Part shown: piece after piece, positions 35,941 to 46,669 of the stretch
Position numbering within the stretch: position 1 is the first letter of the stretch
Layout: every line of letters begins with the position of its first letter
Assembly: GCA_016125495.1 (NCBI GenBank)
Contig: WGLQ01000029.1
Coordinates: 30,930-94,929, forward strand
Source of the DNA: Hyphomicrobiales bacterium
GTDB lineage: Bacteria > Pseudomonadota > Alphaproteobacteria > Rhizobiales > RI-29
Direction: 5' to 3'
Length of the DNA: 64,000 nt
Program-made: the position numbers and the translations under genes
The notes under the pieces: model-generated
The model's input: only the letters and a program-made list of their open reading frames with translations
The model's database searches: none
Told to the model about the DNA's origin: nothing

Positions 35941-37491
35941 TCAGAGGGCCTTCGGCGTCTTCAGGCCGCCAATGAGGCGGTCAAGCAGCGCATTCAGGTA
36001 GAGGCCGTTGGCCAGGTGCACGCGCAGCCCTGCGGCTGCCGGGTGATGCGCCCAGAGCGGGAACAGGGCTTGCGCCACCGCGACCAGCCCGAAGGACACG
36101 AGGGCGAGCACGATCAGCGCCCATTCCAGCGGCCCTGCTGCGGGAACGGCGGGCAAGCTGCCGCCCCACAGTGCGCCCGCGATCTGGTGGAAGGCGAAGT
36201 AGGCAACCGCCGCCGCGGCCGAGGCTGCCGCGGTCCGCTGCGTCAGCACGGCAGGCGCGGCGTCGGCCAGGCCCTGCGCCACGAGGTAGGCCACGCCGAA
36301 GACGAGGATCATGCCCAGCGCCAGTGACTGCGGCGACTTGGCGCCCGCAACCGCGGTGAAGCCCACCGCCACGACGCCATAGAGGACGACCGCGATGAGG
36401 AAGGCGCGGGCGACGGCGCCAAAGCCCGGCACGGCCACCGGCCCCGGCCGCCGCACCGACGCCACCGCCCGCACCGCGCCACCAGAGGATAAAAAGGCAT
36501 GCGCCTTGTAGAGCGAGTGCGCCACGATGTGCAGCAGCGCCAGCGCCCAAAGGCCAAGACCGCACTGCAGCAGCATGAACCCCATTTGCGCCACGGTGGA
36601 CCAGGCCAGCGCGGTCTTGACCGCCGACTGGGTCAGCATCACCAGCGCACCGAACAGCGCAGTGAACCCGCCGATCATCACCAGGGCCGCCATGGCGCCC
36701 GGGCTCGCCTGCACCAGTTCGGCCATGCGGATCAGCAGGAAGCCACCGGCGTTGACGATCCCGGCGTGCAGGAGCGCCGAAACGGGGGTTGGCGCTTCCA
36801 TCACCTCGGTCAGCCAGCCGTGCAGCGGGAAGGCCGCTGTCTTGAGCGCTGCGGCCAGCACCAGGAGCGCCACCGCGCCCTGCGCGGCCATGGGCAGACC
36901 ACGGCCCGCCGCTGTCGCGATGGCGGCGAGATCGGCCGTGCCGAAGGCCGACCAGAGCAGCACCGCAGCCAGGATCACCGCCACGACAGCCGCGCCCCAG
37001 ACGAGGGCGAACTTCGTGGCCGCCCGCCGCGCCTCGGGCCGGTCCGGGTAAAAGAGCAAGAGTTGCCAGAGGCAAACACCCGTGGCCGCGAAGGCCGCTG
37101 CCAGCACCGCGAGGCTACCAGCCTGGACCAGCACCAGGGCCGCCGCAAGCGTCGCCAGCAAGAGCGCGTGGAACCGCCCCTCGCGTTCCTCGCCATCCAG
37201 GTAGCGGCGCGAATACCGCACGACGACCCAACCGACGAAGGCGACCAGCAAGCCCATCGTCACGCTGACGGGATCAAGCCGCAGCGCCAGAAGCCCCGGC
37301 CCCGACCCCAGTGCCAGGAGTGCGGGCCCGGCCAGGATCAGCCATGGCACCCCTGACGCCGCAAGGGCCAGCGTCGCGAGCGCCGCGCCTTCGACCACGG
37401 CCAGTATGGAAGCGGGACGGCGACCGGGACGCAGCGCGGCAAGGACGGAGGCGGCCAGGAGCGGCAGCGGGGCGAGCGACAAGGGATCCAT
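35941..37491 (-). CDS. dabB: DabB, NuoL-like membrane subunit of the DAB complex
   Basis: 516-aa proton-conducting membrane protein of the NADH:ubiquinone oxidoreductase antiporter family, partner of DabA. About fourteen helices are visible; family residues include AALKTAAFPLHGWL, the APTPVSALLHAGIVNAGG segment and HIVAHSLYKAHAFLSSG. GGAGA precedes the ATG at 37491. First gene of dabBA, divergent from a LysR gene with a 29-bp dyad between them. Confidence 0.9.
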   Translation of the reverse strand: MDPLSLAPLPLLAASVLAALRPGRRPASILAVVEGAALATLALAASGVPWLILAGPALLALGSGPGLLALRLDPVSVTMGLLVAFVGWVVVRYSRRYLDGEEREGRFHALLLATLAAALVLVQAGSLAVLAAAFAATGVCLWQLLLFYPDRPEARRAATKFALVWGAAVVAVILAAVLLWSAFGTADLAAIATAAGRGLPMAAQGAVALLVLAAALKTAAFPLHGWLTEVMEAPTPVSALLHAGIVNAGGFLLIRMAELVQASPGAMAALVMIGGFTALFGALVMLTQSAVKTALAWSTVAQMGFMLLQCGLGLWALALLHIVAHSLYKAHAFLSSGGAVRAVASVRRPGPVAVPGFGAVARAFLIAVVLYGVVAVGFTAVAGAKSPQSLALGMILVFGVAYLVAQGLADAAPAVLTQRTAAASAAAAVAYFAFHQIAGALWGGSLPAVPAAGPLEWALIVLALVSFGLVAVAQALFPLWAHHPAAAGLRVHLANGLYLNALLDRLIGGLKTPKAL

Positions 37492-37560
37492 CGTGTGGTC
37501 TCCGCAGCGTGATGAGATGCGGAGAGGTAGGTAGAGACTAGAAACCCTCCAGAAAAATAC

Positions 37561-37589
37561 ATATTATCTGAATGATCATTCGATAATAT
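37561..37589. promoter_or_regulatory. 29-bp near-perfect palindrome in the dab/lysR promoter
   Basis: ATATTATC (37561-37568), one extra T, the perfect palindrome GAATGATCATTC (37570-37581), then GATAATAT (37582-37589): 14-bp arms with one unpaired base. It ends 6 bases before the LysR start at 37596 and lies 70 bases upstream of dabB. Very AT-rich against the local background. A binding site that lets the LysR protein control itself and dabBA is the likely role (inference). Confidence 0.6.
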
Positions 37590-37595
37590 TGAACG

Positions 37596-38474
37596 ATGGC
37601 ACTGATCAACTTACATCACCTGCGCCTGTTCCGAGCTGTAGCCATCGACGAATCGCTGACCGCGGCGGCTCGGCGGCTGAACCTTTCGCAATCGGCGCTG
37701 TCCACTCAGATCCGTACGCTGGAACAGACGCTTGGCCACGACCTGTTCGAACGGCGCGGACGTACCATGGTGTTGACCGAGGCGGGCCGGATCGCGCTGG
37801 ATCATGCCGAGGCGATCTTCCGCACGGCCGATGATCTGAGCGCGGTTCTGCGCGAGACCGGTCGCAGTCGGCAGGTTCTGAGGGTCGGCGCTCTGGCGAC
37901 GCTCTCGCGAAACTTCCAGCTGCAATTCCTGCGCCCCATCATCGGTCGGCCCGATGTCGAGGTCGTACTGCGTTCAGGCAGTCAGGCCGAACTCTTGCGG
38001 GCACTCGAGGCAACCTCGCTCGACGTGCTGTTGACCAATCTCGCCCCCCCGCGCGATGCCGCAAGCCCCTGGTTGGTGCATCGATTGTCCGAGCAGCCGG
38101 TCAGCCTGATTGGCACACCCGCACGGATCGGGCCCGCACCGTGGCGGCTGGCCGACCTTCTCGCTCGCGAGCCGATCGTGCTGCCCACTCGGGAAACCGC
38201 GCTGCGCGATGCCTTCGACGCGCTGGCCAGCCGCCTCGGCGTGGTGCCCTCCATCGCCGCGGAGGTGGACGACATGGCCATGCTGCGACTTCTGGCGCGC
38301 GAGAACGCCGGGCTTGCCGTCATTCCCCCCATCGTCGTTCAGGACGAACTTGCCACGGGGCTTCTGGTCGAGGCCGTCAAACTTGACGGCATTGCCGAGT
38401 CCTTCATTGCGGTTACGCGCGACCGTCGCTTTCCCAATCCACTCTTGGCCTCCATCCTCGAGGCTGACGGGTGA
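37596..38474 (+). CDS. LysR-family regulator of dabBA
   Basis: 292 aa. HTH at about 5-60 (LHHLRLFRAVAIDESLTAAARRLN, LSQSALSTQIRTLEQTLG) and a periplasmic-binding-like effector domain. LysR genes divergent from dab or other carbon-uptake genes often sense inorganic carbon indirectly, through metabolites. The start overlaps almost directly with the palindrome, and no clear ribosome site is seen, so autoregulation is likely. Confidence 0.88.
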   Translation: MALINLHHLRLFRAVAIDESLTAAARRLNLSQSALSTQIRTLEQTLGHDLFERRGRTMVLTEAGRIALDHAEAIFRTADDLSAVLRETGRSRQVLRVGALATLSRNFQLQFLRPIIGRPDVEVVLRSGSQAELLRALEATSLDVLLTNLAPPRDAASPWLVHRLSEQPVSLIGTPARIGPAPWRLADLLAREPIVLPTRETALRDAFDALASRLGVVPSIAAEVDDMAMLRLLARENAGLAVIPPIVVQDELATGLLVEAVKLDGIAESFIAVTRDRRFPNPLLASILEADG

Positions 38475-38826
38475 AGGGCCAGCCCGCACCAGGTTCGGCA
38501 ATCAACGGGGAATCGTCGTGACCGGACTTGCCGGGGCGTCGGCCCGGACTTGCTGGCCGACTGTCGTTGCCGAAGGGGCGACCCTGCCGGATTCGCCCGG
38601 CCACGCTCAGTCGAGAACCGGGCAGCCTCGAGGGCGACCTATCGACTAGCCCCCAGACGCGAGCCAGGGACACTGCAATGCGTCGAGGGGGAAATCGGCT
38701 TCCATCCCGTCCCCACAACGTACGCATTGTTACGACGTCACGAGGTCCACCTAGCAGACGACAACCGTCGCAAGCACAGACGGAAGGAAGGATCGCTGAC
38801 CCGGTTCCGGGTATCGCGACGAGGGC
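38475..38826. other. 352-base intergenic region without a supported gene
   Basis: Between the convergent LysR and cupin-fold genes. Holds short GC-rich repeats such as CCGGACTTGC-type words but no gene, hairpin with T-tract or transposon end that I can support. Confidence 0.5.
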
Positions 38827-39491
38827 TCACAAATCCCTGACCCTGTCCGCCCGCAGTGGACAGGACAGGTAGACGCCGAACTCGCGCCCGATATCGGCGC
38901 TCACCCGCGCATGGACGCGGCCCTGCCGGTCGAGGAAGCGTTGGCGATCCTCCGCCGGAAAGATGCCTTCGTGCCAGATGCCCGGATGGATGTAGAGCCC
39001 GCGCGTGCCGTCGCACCAGAAGGCAACGACCTTCTCGGGCGAGAGGTTGTCGCCGGGCATCGCCACCGGAACGATGAAGGGTCGGGCATCCAGCGGCCAG
39101 AACATCTGGCCACCGTCGGGGTGGTAGTTCATGTGCCATAGCAGCACCTGATCGCGCGGTGCGGTCGCCCGGTCACTGCGCGCCTTCTGCGGATCGGTCG
39201 ACCAGCCGAGGACATAATGGCCCTTCACCGCCTCGTTGGTCCCGTACAGCACGTCGCCCTGCCACTCGGCCGAGAACACGCCCTCGACCCAGCCGCCCTC
39301 ATCGCCGGTGCCGTCGTCGACCGGGCGCCAGCCTTGCTGCGGCCAGCGCACGATCTCAATCTCGAAACCCTCCGGGTTGTCGACGAGGCAGCCGTAGCCC
39401 TTCACGCTCGCCTCGGTGGCCCGGATCAGCGGCACCTCGTGCCAGGGCAGCGAGGGCTTCGTTGCAGCCTCGAAGATGTACTCGGGTGAAC

Positions 39492-39495
<4 letters not shown>
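38827..39495 (-). CDS. Ureidoglycolate-lyase-like cupin-fold protein linked to TmpA/TmpB
   Basis: 222 aa. The second half resembles the ureidoglycolate lyase family (FIVPVAMPG, a GIWHEGIFP metal/catalytic region with His). No purine or ureide gene lies near. GTG start at 39495 overlaps the tmpB stop (GTGA), so it is translationally coupled to tmpB and downstream of tmpA. A role in the phosphonate pathway, such as handling a by-product or activating the substrate, is inferred only from coupling; the chemistry is unknown. Confidence 0.7.
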
Positions 39496-41326
<1,831 letters not shown>

Positions 41327-41328
41327 TT

Positions 41329-42249
41329 ATGGATAGGCGCCAGCTCCCACCGCTCGATTGGGTTCGTGCCTTCGAGGCCGCGGCGCGACTCGGCAGCTTT
41401 ACCGCAGCGTCCCATGAGCTCGGCCTGACGCAGGCCGCCGTCAGCCAAAGGATCGCGCAGCTCGAGCGGCACCTCGGCGCCGCGCTCTTCCATCGCCGGG
41501 CTCGCGCCGTCACACTGACGGTCGAGGGAGAAGCTTGGGTGCCGCATGTGCGCGTCGCCCTCGAGGGATTGCGCGACAGCACCGAGGCGGTCTTTGGAAC
41601 CAGTCGCGATCGACTGACCATTTCGGCCAGCCAATCCGTGATCGATTTGTGGCTTCTGCCGCGGCTCGACCGTCTGCAAGCCCTCATGAAGGCGGAAATC
41701 TCGATCCAGACGCTCGTCGTTGGCGCCCATGATGCCCCGCAAGACGACGTGATCCGCATCCGCTACGGCACGGGCGACTGGCCGCACCCCTATCGCGCAC
41801 GGCTCTACGCCGAGGAGATTGTCCCCGTGGCGGCTCCCGACCTTGCGGCACAAGCGGAGGCCTGGACGACCCTGCCGCGCATAGCTTGCGCCGGTCCACG
41901 CCCAGGTTGGACCTCCTGGGCCTCGGAATTCGGGCTTGCGACCACGCCTGTGCCGCAGTTGCGCTTCGATACCCATGTCTCGGCTCTCGGGGCGGCGAGG
42001 GCCGGCCTCGGCGTCTTCCTTGCCTCTCTGCCCCTGTGCATGGACGCCCTGGAGGCGGGAACACTGATCCGCCTCGACCCGAAATCGCTTCGTCATCACG
42101 AAAGCTACTGGATGCTCGCGGGACAGAAAGCGCTCTCGCGCAGCCAGTGGCAAACGATGCTCGAGATCACCGAGCACCATTGGCCGAACCGCCGGGCTCC
42201 ATCTTGCGCAGGCAATTCGTCGACGCGGATGGCTGGAAAACCGCTCTGA
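41329..42249 (+). CDS. LysR-family (GcvA-like) regulator of the tmp genes
   Basis: 306 aa. HTH at about 10-65 (LDWVRAFEAAARLGSFTAASHELGLTQAAVSQRIAQLE), of the GcvA-like subgroup, then an effector domain ending in LSRSQWQTMLEI. Divergent from tmpA with under 90 bases between, so it probably controls tmpAB and the third gene. The ligand is unknown but a phosphonate is likely (inference). Confidence 0.88.
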   Translation: MDRRQLPPLDWVRAFEAAARLGSFTAASHELGLTQAAVSQRIAQLERHLGAALFHRRARAVTLTVEGEAWVPHVRVALEGLRDSTEAVFGTSRDRLTISASQSVIDLWLLPRLDRLQALMKAEISIQTLVVGAHDAPQDDVIRIRYGTGDWPHPYRARLYAEEIVPVAAPDLAAQAEAWTTLPRIACAGPRPGWTSWASEFGLATTPVPQLRFDTHVSALGAARAGLGVFLASLPLCMDALEAGTLIRLDPKSLRHHESYWMLAGQKALSRSQWQTMLEITEHHWPNRRAPSCAGNSSTRMAGKPL

Positions 42250-42543
42250 TCGGCAGGAACGCCCATCCGCCTTGAGGCTCGCGCTGGGCGAGTTGTTGCA
42301 GATGGCGGAAATGGGGGCTCTTCGGCGTGGTGGAGGTCGTGCCTGCCAGGCGGCAGCGTCCAGAGGGCAGTGTCAGAATGATTCCGCAGCCGGGTGCCGG
42401 GTGATTTGCAGGCCCCCGGACCCAACGTTCGAACACCGCACCGGCAGTTCGACACCGATCGCATCCGGTAGGGATGGCGGAGAGGAGGGGTCGGAAGACT
42501 TCCTTCTCCACTTTAACCAATTGTTTTAAAACGATTTAGTGGT
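42250..42543. other. Intergenic region between convergent regulators
   Basis: 294 bases with no supported gene. A short stem (CTGCC-AGG-C-GGCAG) lies near 42346-42360 and an AT-rich GTTTTAAAAC palindrome near 42525. Either may mark a terminator; the evidence is weak. Confidence 0.35.
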
Positions 42544-43008
42544 TCAGCGCAGCTTCGCGGCCAGCACGGCATTCGAAATTGCCGCCAGATACTGTATGCT
42601 GTGGTTGGTCGATTGTTCCAGATCTGCCGCTGCAGTGGATGAGATCGTCAGGCGCCCCTCTGCGTCGCGCTCGACCCAGCCCTTCTCCAGCAGCACTCGT
42701 ACCTTGCGCCTGACGGTTTCGCGCGGGATACCTGAGTAGTCGGCAACCGATTGGATGTTGATCGGGACCTGGAGGTGCTCTTCGCCCTGGCGGCGCGTTA
42801 TCTGGCGGTAGCTGATCGGCTCGGGTTGCCAAGCATCAGGCCGCGTTCTGTCTCCGATCACGGCCAGAACAAGCATCAGGTCGAGGTCACCATCGAAGGC
42901 TTTCCGCAGTTGGATCAGCAGCGTGCTGAAACTGGACAGGTGTACCGGCCAGAGGCTCGTGAACGCCTTGCGTACGAACTCTGAAGCGTCGTCATCTGGT
43001 TGTGCCAT
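42544..43008 (-). CDS. Winged-helix transcriptional regulator
   Basis: 154 aa. C-terminal winged helix-turn-helix (about 90-130: IQSVADYSGIPRETVRRKVRVLLEKGWV) with a helical N-terminal part (RKAFTSLWPVHLSSF). It resembles Crp- or MarR-like effector-binding regulators only in the HTH. Divergent from the porin gene at 43164 with a 21-bp dyad between, so control of the porin unit is likely (inference). Confidence 0.75.
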   Translation of the reverse strand: MAQPDDDASEFVRKAFTSLWPVHLSSFSTLLIQLRKAFDGDLDLMLVLAVIGDRTRPDAWQPEPISYRQITRRQGEEHLQVPINIQSVADYSGIPRETVRRKVRVLLEKGWVERDAEGRLTISSTAAADLEQSTNHSIQYLAAISNAVLAAKLR

Positions 43009-43041
43009 GTGGGTTCCTGGGCCTCGTTGACGGACCTGGTG

Positions 43042-43062
43042 CGCCGCCCATTTTGGGCGGCG
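43042..43062. promoter_or_regulatory. Perfect 9-bp inverted repeat upstream of the porin
   Basis: CGCCGCCCA (43042-43050), TTT, TGGGCGGCG (43054-43062): a perfect 9-bp dyad with a 3-base centre, between the divergent winged-helix regulator and the porin gene. A divergent region needs no terminator, so an operator is more likely than a hairpin terminator. Confidence 0.5.
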
Positions 43063-43163
43063 ATCCGATTGTTGGCCAGTAGATTCGGACTAGTGTTTCG
43101 AGAGAGTGCTTGAATGCGATCGCGCGCTGCTGTTCGCACACGAAACGCTACTTGGATGGATAC

Positions 43164-44612
43164 ATGGCAAGATGGTTGGGACGGCCAGGCTTTGGCCTGA
43201 CGAGGAGAGTAACGGGCTTCGCGGCATCGGCATCCATCCTGCTCGCGTATCCGTCTCTGGCGCAGGAACAAACCACGATCATCGATCGTGACGGCCTGAC
43301 CCTTCGCTGGCACTTGCAGGCCGGTCTGAACCTGGTCAGCGAGCAGAACCTGTTCTGGGACCTGGCGGCCACGACCGCACCGGGGAGCGGTTTCGACCCC
43401 GACACCAACTGGCTGGAAGCGTATATCAAGCCGGGCCTGAGCTTTGACTACCAGCTTGGATCGGGCGATGTGCTTTACGGCAAGCTGTCGGCCGTGTCGT
43501 CCTATACCTTGGGCACCGATGCCTTCGACACGGGCGATATAGGGGCGACGACGCTTGAAGAGGCCCATCTTGGGATCCGTGGTGAACTCGGTGACGGGGC
43601 TTCCTACGATGTCTCGCTCGGCGCGCGCGAACTGACGCTCGGGACCGGCATGCTGATTGCGAATGGCGCAACGAGTGGCTTCGAGCGCGGAGCATTGAAG
43701 CTTGGCCCGCGCAAGGCCTGGGAGATGGCCGCCATCGGGCGGCTGACCTTCGGCGAACTCACTGGAACGGCCTTCTACATCGACCCGAACGAATTGCCTG
43801 CCAATGACGGCAGAAACGAACTTGCTGGGATCGACCTGCGGCTTGATTCCCCGCGAGGCGGATATCTGGGGGCAACCTATGTGGACGTGCTGAACTCGGA
43901 CTCGCCTTATCCACAGGCGGGCGCCGAAGGCGCGCCGCCAAGCGTGATCCCGGGCGCGCGCGAAGGGACCCGGACGCTGAACCTTTACGGAAAAACGAAC
44001 CCCTTTGAGGGCGTGTTGGAGAACTGGACGTTCACGGCCGATTTAGCTTTGCAGCAGAATGACCGCATCGACCTCGAGGCCTGGGCCGGTCGGGTCACTG
44101 CGGGCTATGCTTTTTCGGTTTTGCCATGGACCCCTAGCCTGACCGTTGGCTACCAGACGTTCTCCGGCGACGATCCCGACACCGCAACACTCGAACGTTT
44201 CGATCCCTTGTACTATCAGGGCAGCCCGAGTGCCTGGGCCACGGGTTCGAAGTCCGCTTCTACGTTCATCAACTCCAACGTGAACGCCCTGACGCTTACC
44301 CTGCAAGCGAAGCCGAGCCGGCAGGACACCATCACCCTGCGCTACGCGCATATTCGCGCGAACGAGTTGAACAGCCCGATCCAGTTCGGTCAGGCCACAC
44401 GCATCGACGCGTCGGGGAACCTGGTGACTGGCGTGACCTTTGGGCATCTGGCTGACGACATCTTCATCGAGTACAGCCGCATCATCAATCGGAATACGTT
44501 CTTGACGGCAGGCGTCTCGGTCTCGTTTCCCGGGGAAGGAATCGACAATGTCATCGGCAGGGATGCATCCCCATGGACAGGAGGGTTCGTCAATGTCGTC
44601 ATCAATTTCTAG
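43164..44612 (+). CDS. Outer-membrane beta-barrel porin, alginate-export family
   Basis: 482 aa. A signal peptide (about 1-34, ending PSLAQEQ) is followed by a long beta-barrel with alternating strands (GLTLRWHLQAGLNLVSEQNLF, SFDYQLGSGDVLYGKL) and the C-terminal Phe (NVVINF) typical of outer-membrane barrels recognised by BamA. Resembles the Alginate_exp family, which includes channels for small organic substrates. ATG at 43164 (MARWLGRPG) follows a GGATGGATAC stretch. Its last 20 bases overlap the start of the truncated serine hydrolase gene, so the two were coupled. Confidence 0.82.
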   Translation: MARWLGRPGFGLTRRVTGFAASASILLAYPSLAQEQTTIIDRDGLTLRWHLQAGLNLVSEQNLFWDLAATTAPGSGFDPDTNWLEAYIKPGLSFDYQLGSGDVLYGKLSAVSSYTLGTDAFDTGDIGATTLEEAHLGIRGELGDGASYDVSLGARELTLGTGMLIANGATSGFERGALKLGPRKAWEMAAIGRLTFGELTGTAFYIDPNELPANDGRNELAGIDLRLDSPRGGYLGATYVDVLNSDSPYPQAGAEGAPPSVIPGAREGTRTLNLYGKTNPFEGVLENWTFTADLALQQNDRIDLEAWAGRVTAGYAFSVLPWTPSLTVGYQTFSGDDPDTATLERFDPLYYQGSPSAWATGSKSASTFINSNVNALTLTLQAKPSRQDTITLRYAHIRANELNSPIQFGQATRIDASGNLVTGVTFGHLADDIFIEYSRIINRNTFLTAGVSVSFPGEGIDNVIGRDASPWTGGFVNVVINF

Positions 44613-44860
44613 GGTCGTCACGATTGCGGCGGGGCTTATTATCTCGACCGGCGTAGCAACGGGAGCGTTCGCCCAGACCGCCACGCTGTCTGCTCGAGAG
44701 TCCGATCCCGGCGTCATGGGCTGGATGCAGGGCTTTCCGCCACCCGAGGACAGGATCATCACCCAGCCGGACTCGGTCTATTTCAGCTTTCCTAGACTGC
44801 GCTGGTCGGTTTGCCACCTGCGGGAATTCCTGCCAACCGAGGAGATAAGCCGCGGCGAGC
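44593..44860 (+). pseudogene. N-terminal fragment of a serine hydrolase (6-aminohexanoate-dimer hydrolase-like)
   Basis: Only the first 80 or so codons match. A signal peptide (MSSSISRVVTIAAGLI... TGAFAQ) is followed by SDPGVMGWMQGFPPPEDR and FSFPRLRWSVCHLREFLPT, the N-terminal part of class-C beta-lactamase-like hydrolases; the catalytic SxxK and YxN motifs are absent because homology ends at about 44840. The frame runs on to 45690 but that part is antisense to the autotransporter. The start has AGGAGGG upstream and overlaps the porin 3' end by 20 bases. It is cut at the 44.8 kb junction. Confidence 0.75.
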
Positions 44861-46263
44861 CAGCGAGTCGTCTCGAAAGTATCCCGATAAGTCAGGAACG
44901 GGCTGATCCAGTTCGACGACTCGCCCCAGAGACCCTTTATATCGAGGATCACATTGTCGGAGAGCTGAAACTCCGCGAAGGGGCCGGCCATCCATCCCTT
45001 GCCATCGATGCTGTAGCCGAGTGCGCTCGAAGACTCGCTTGTCTTGTCGAACTGGGCGATCACGCCGACCAGCAACCACGGCCGCAACAGGTAGTCGGCG
45101 CCCACACGCAGGAGACCGAAGCTGCCGTCGGACTTTTGACCATCGATTCCGTGGTCGTAGTAGGTATATTTGCCCTCCACCCATACGTCGAAACCAGGTC
45201 GCGGCTCGGTACTGCCACCGTCGTGAATATCCAAGGATGCATGGTCCGACGTCGCCCCCAGCCGCGCGATACTGTCTTTCCGGCGGCTCGCCGAAGTCGA
45301 TTGGATGCGCGAGAGGCTCGTTGCGAATTCGAAACTGCCCTGCTCGTCGTTGCCACCTCCACCGAGCATCATCGCGCCGCTGCTATTGCGAAATGGACCG
45401 CCTGTCCCGTTGGCCCTGCGGTCCACGAGCCTTGGACGTCCGGTCTCGCTGGCGAGCAGGTCGCCGCGTCTGGTCAAGAAGTTGCCGATGATGGAACGCG
45501 TGCGGTTGCCCAGCTCGGAATTGGTGAAGGTGCACGTCCCGCCAGCACCCGCGGCCACTGTGATCCTGGCCGTTCCGCCTGCCTCGACGTTGGACGAAGT
45601 GAGGCCGGCTCCCGTGCATATCACGCTGGTGAGCGACCAACCCGCAGGCAGATTTTCCGTGAATTCATAGGTGCCAGGACTGAGGTTTGACAGGGTGGAA
45701 CCAGCCGTCGAAACTGGGGTGCCGGTTGCGGTCGTGGTCAGCGAGAAACCTGAGATCGCCGTTGGCCCGGTCACCGAGAATGCGAAAGTTCCCGTTCCAT
45801 TCGCCGTTTGCTTGGCAATGGTCAAGGAGCCTGTCGTAGGTGGAACGAAATTGACCGTCACAGGCGGCGACGAGACCACTATCGGGCACTCGCCACAACT
45901 ATTGCCAGTAGCCGTAGCCACGTTTGTCACAGAGCCATTGGTGATGTCTGCTGCGGTTATCGTGTAGCTGGCAGTGCAGGTAATGACGGCATTGACCGGG
46001 ACCAAATTCGTAGGACAATTCACCACCCCGATCTGGTCGTCGAGCAAGACCGTCAGGGTGCCGTTGCCGCCGCCGCCGTTCCTCAACACATAGGTGTAGG
46101 TGATCGTTTGACCGACCGATGTGTACGTTGTCGGTTGCGCGGTCTTTTGCAGGGACCAATCCTGGGCCACAGCCGGACTCGTCCACGCGAACGACGCCAG
46201 CATCATCACCAGCGCGGTCACATGGCCAATGACTGACCGTAGGAAAATTCCGATCGGGCGCAA
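44838..46263 (-). pseudogene. Truncated autotransporter with DUF11-like repeat and beta-barrel start
   Basis: About 475 codons remain. TTG start at 46263 with GGAG upstream gives a signal peptide (ending SPAVAQDW), then a DUF11-type repeat (VGQTITYTYVLRNGG, TNVATATG), a prealbumin-like domain (GSLTIAKQTANGTG, SPGTYEFTENLPAGW, CTFTNSE) and the first part of an autotransporter barrel (FDVWVEGKYTYYDHG, GFLxRVGADYLL-like LLRVGADYLLRPWLLVGV, DTFETTRWLAAA). The barrel is cut short at about 44.84-44.86 kb, before its C-terminal strands, so it probably cannot insert. The frame then runs antisense to the serine hydrolase to 44602. Confidence 0.75.
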
Positions 46264-46669
46264 CGTCGCAGCTCCACTCCAGGCGACGCCATGAGGAAAT
46301 GTCCACGAGCCTTCAACTCTTCGAACTCCTAGAGCGCTAGATCAACCAGCCGCAACTTGCGACCCTTGGAGTGGAACCATGTGGACACATTGCACCCTAT
46401 GTGACTGAATCGCTATGGTTCTTCAAGTCGCTCGGTGTTGAGTGACAAGTGTTCGCCGCTCCGTCGGCCCCAGATCGGTCATCGGACCGACGAGGATCAA
46501 GAATTCGCCGTAGTCATTGAACCACAGTCACGGGACGATGGTGTGCTTTGTCTCTAGCTGATCTTAAGACAGCCTGGAGGACCTGAGGATCGCCGCCTGA
46601 GTCGAACGAAACGACCTCCAGTGTGTCCACGCGGTTCAACTCATGACAGGATGGCCGACTTGAACGCCC
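46264..46669. other. 406-base intergenic region
   Basis: Between the autotransporter start and the end of the TPR-cytochrome gene, both on the minus strand. Presumably holds the autotransporter promoter. I see no gene, repeat or insertion sequence here. Confidence 0.5.

Noticed and set aside
34738..36327. 529-codon plus-strand open frame
   Set aside because: Antisense to dabA and dabB, which have catalytic motifs; shadow.
44593..45690. A single 365-codon serine hydrolase-like gene
   Set aside because: Homology stops at about 44840; the rest is antisense to autotransporter sequence, so it is a junction-made frame, not a real fusion.
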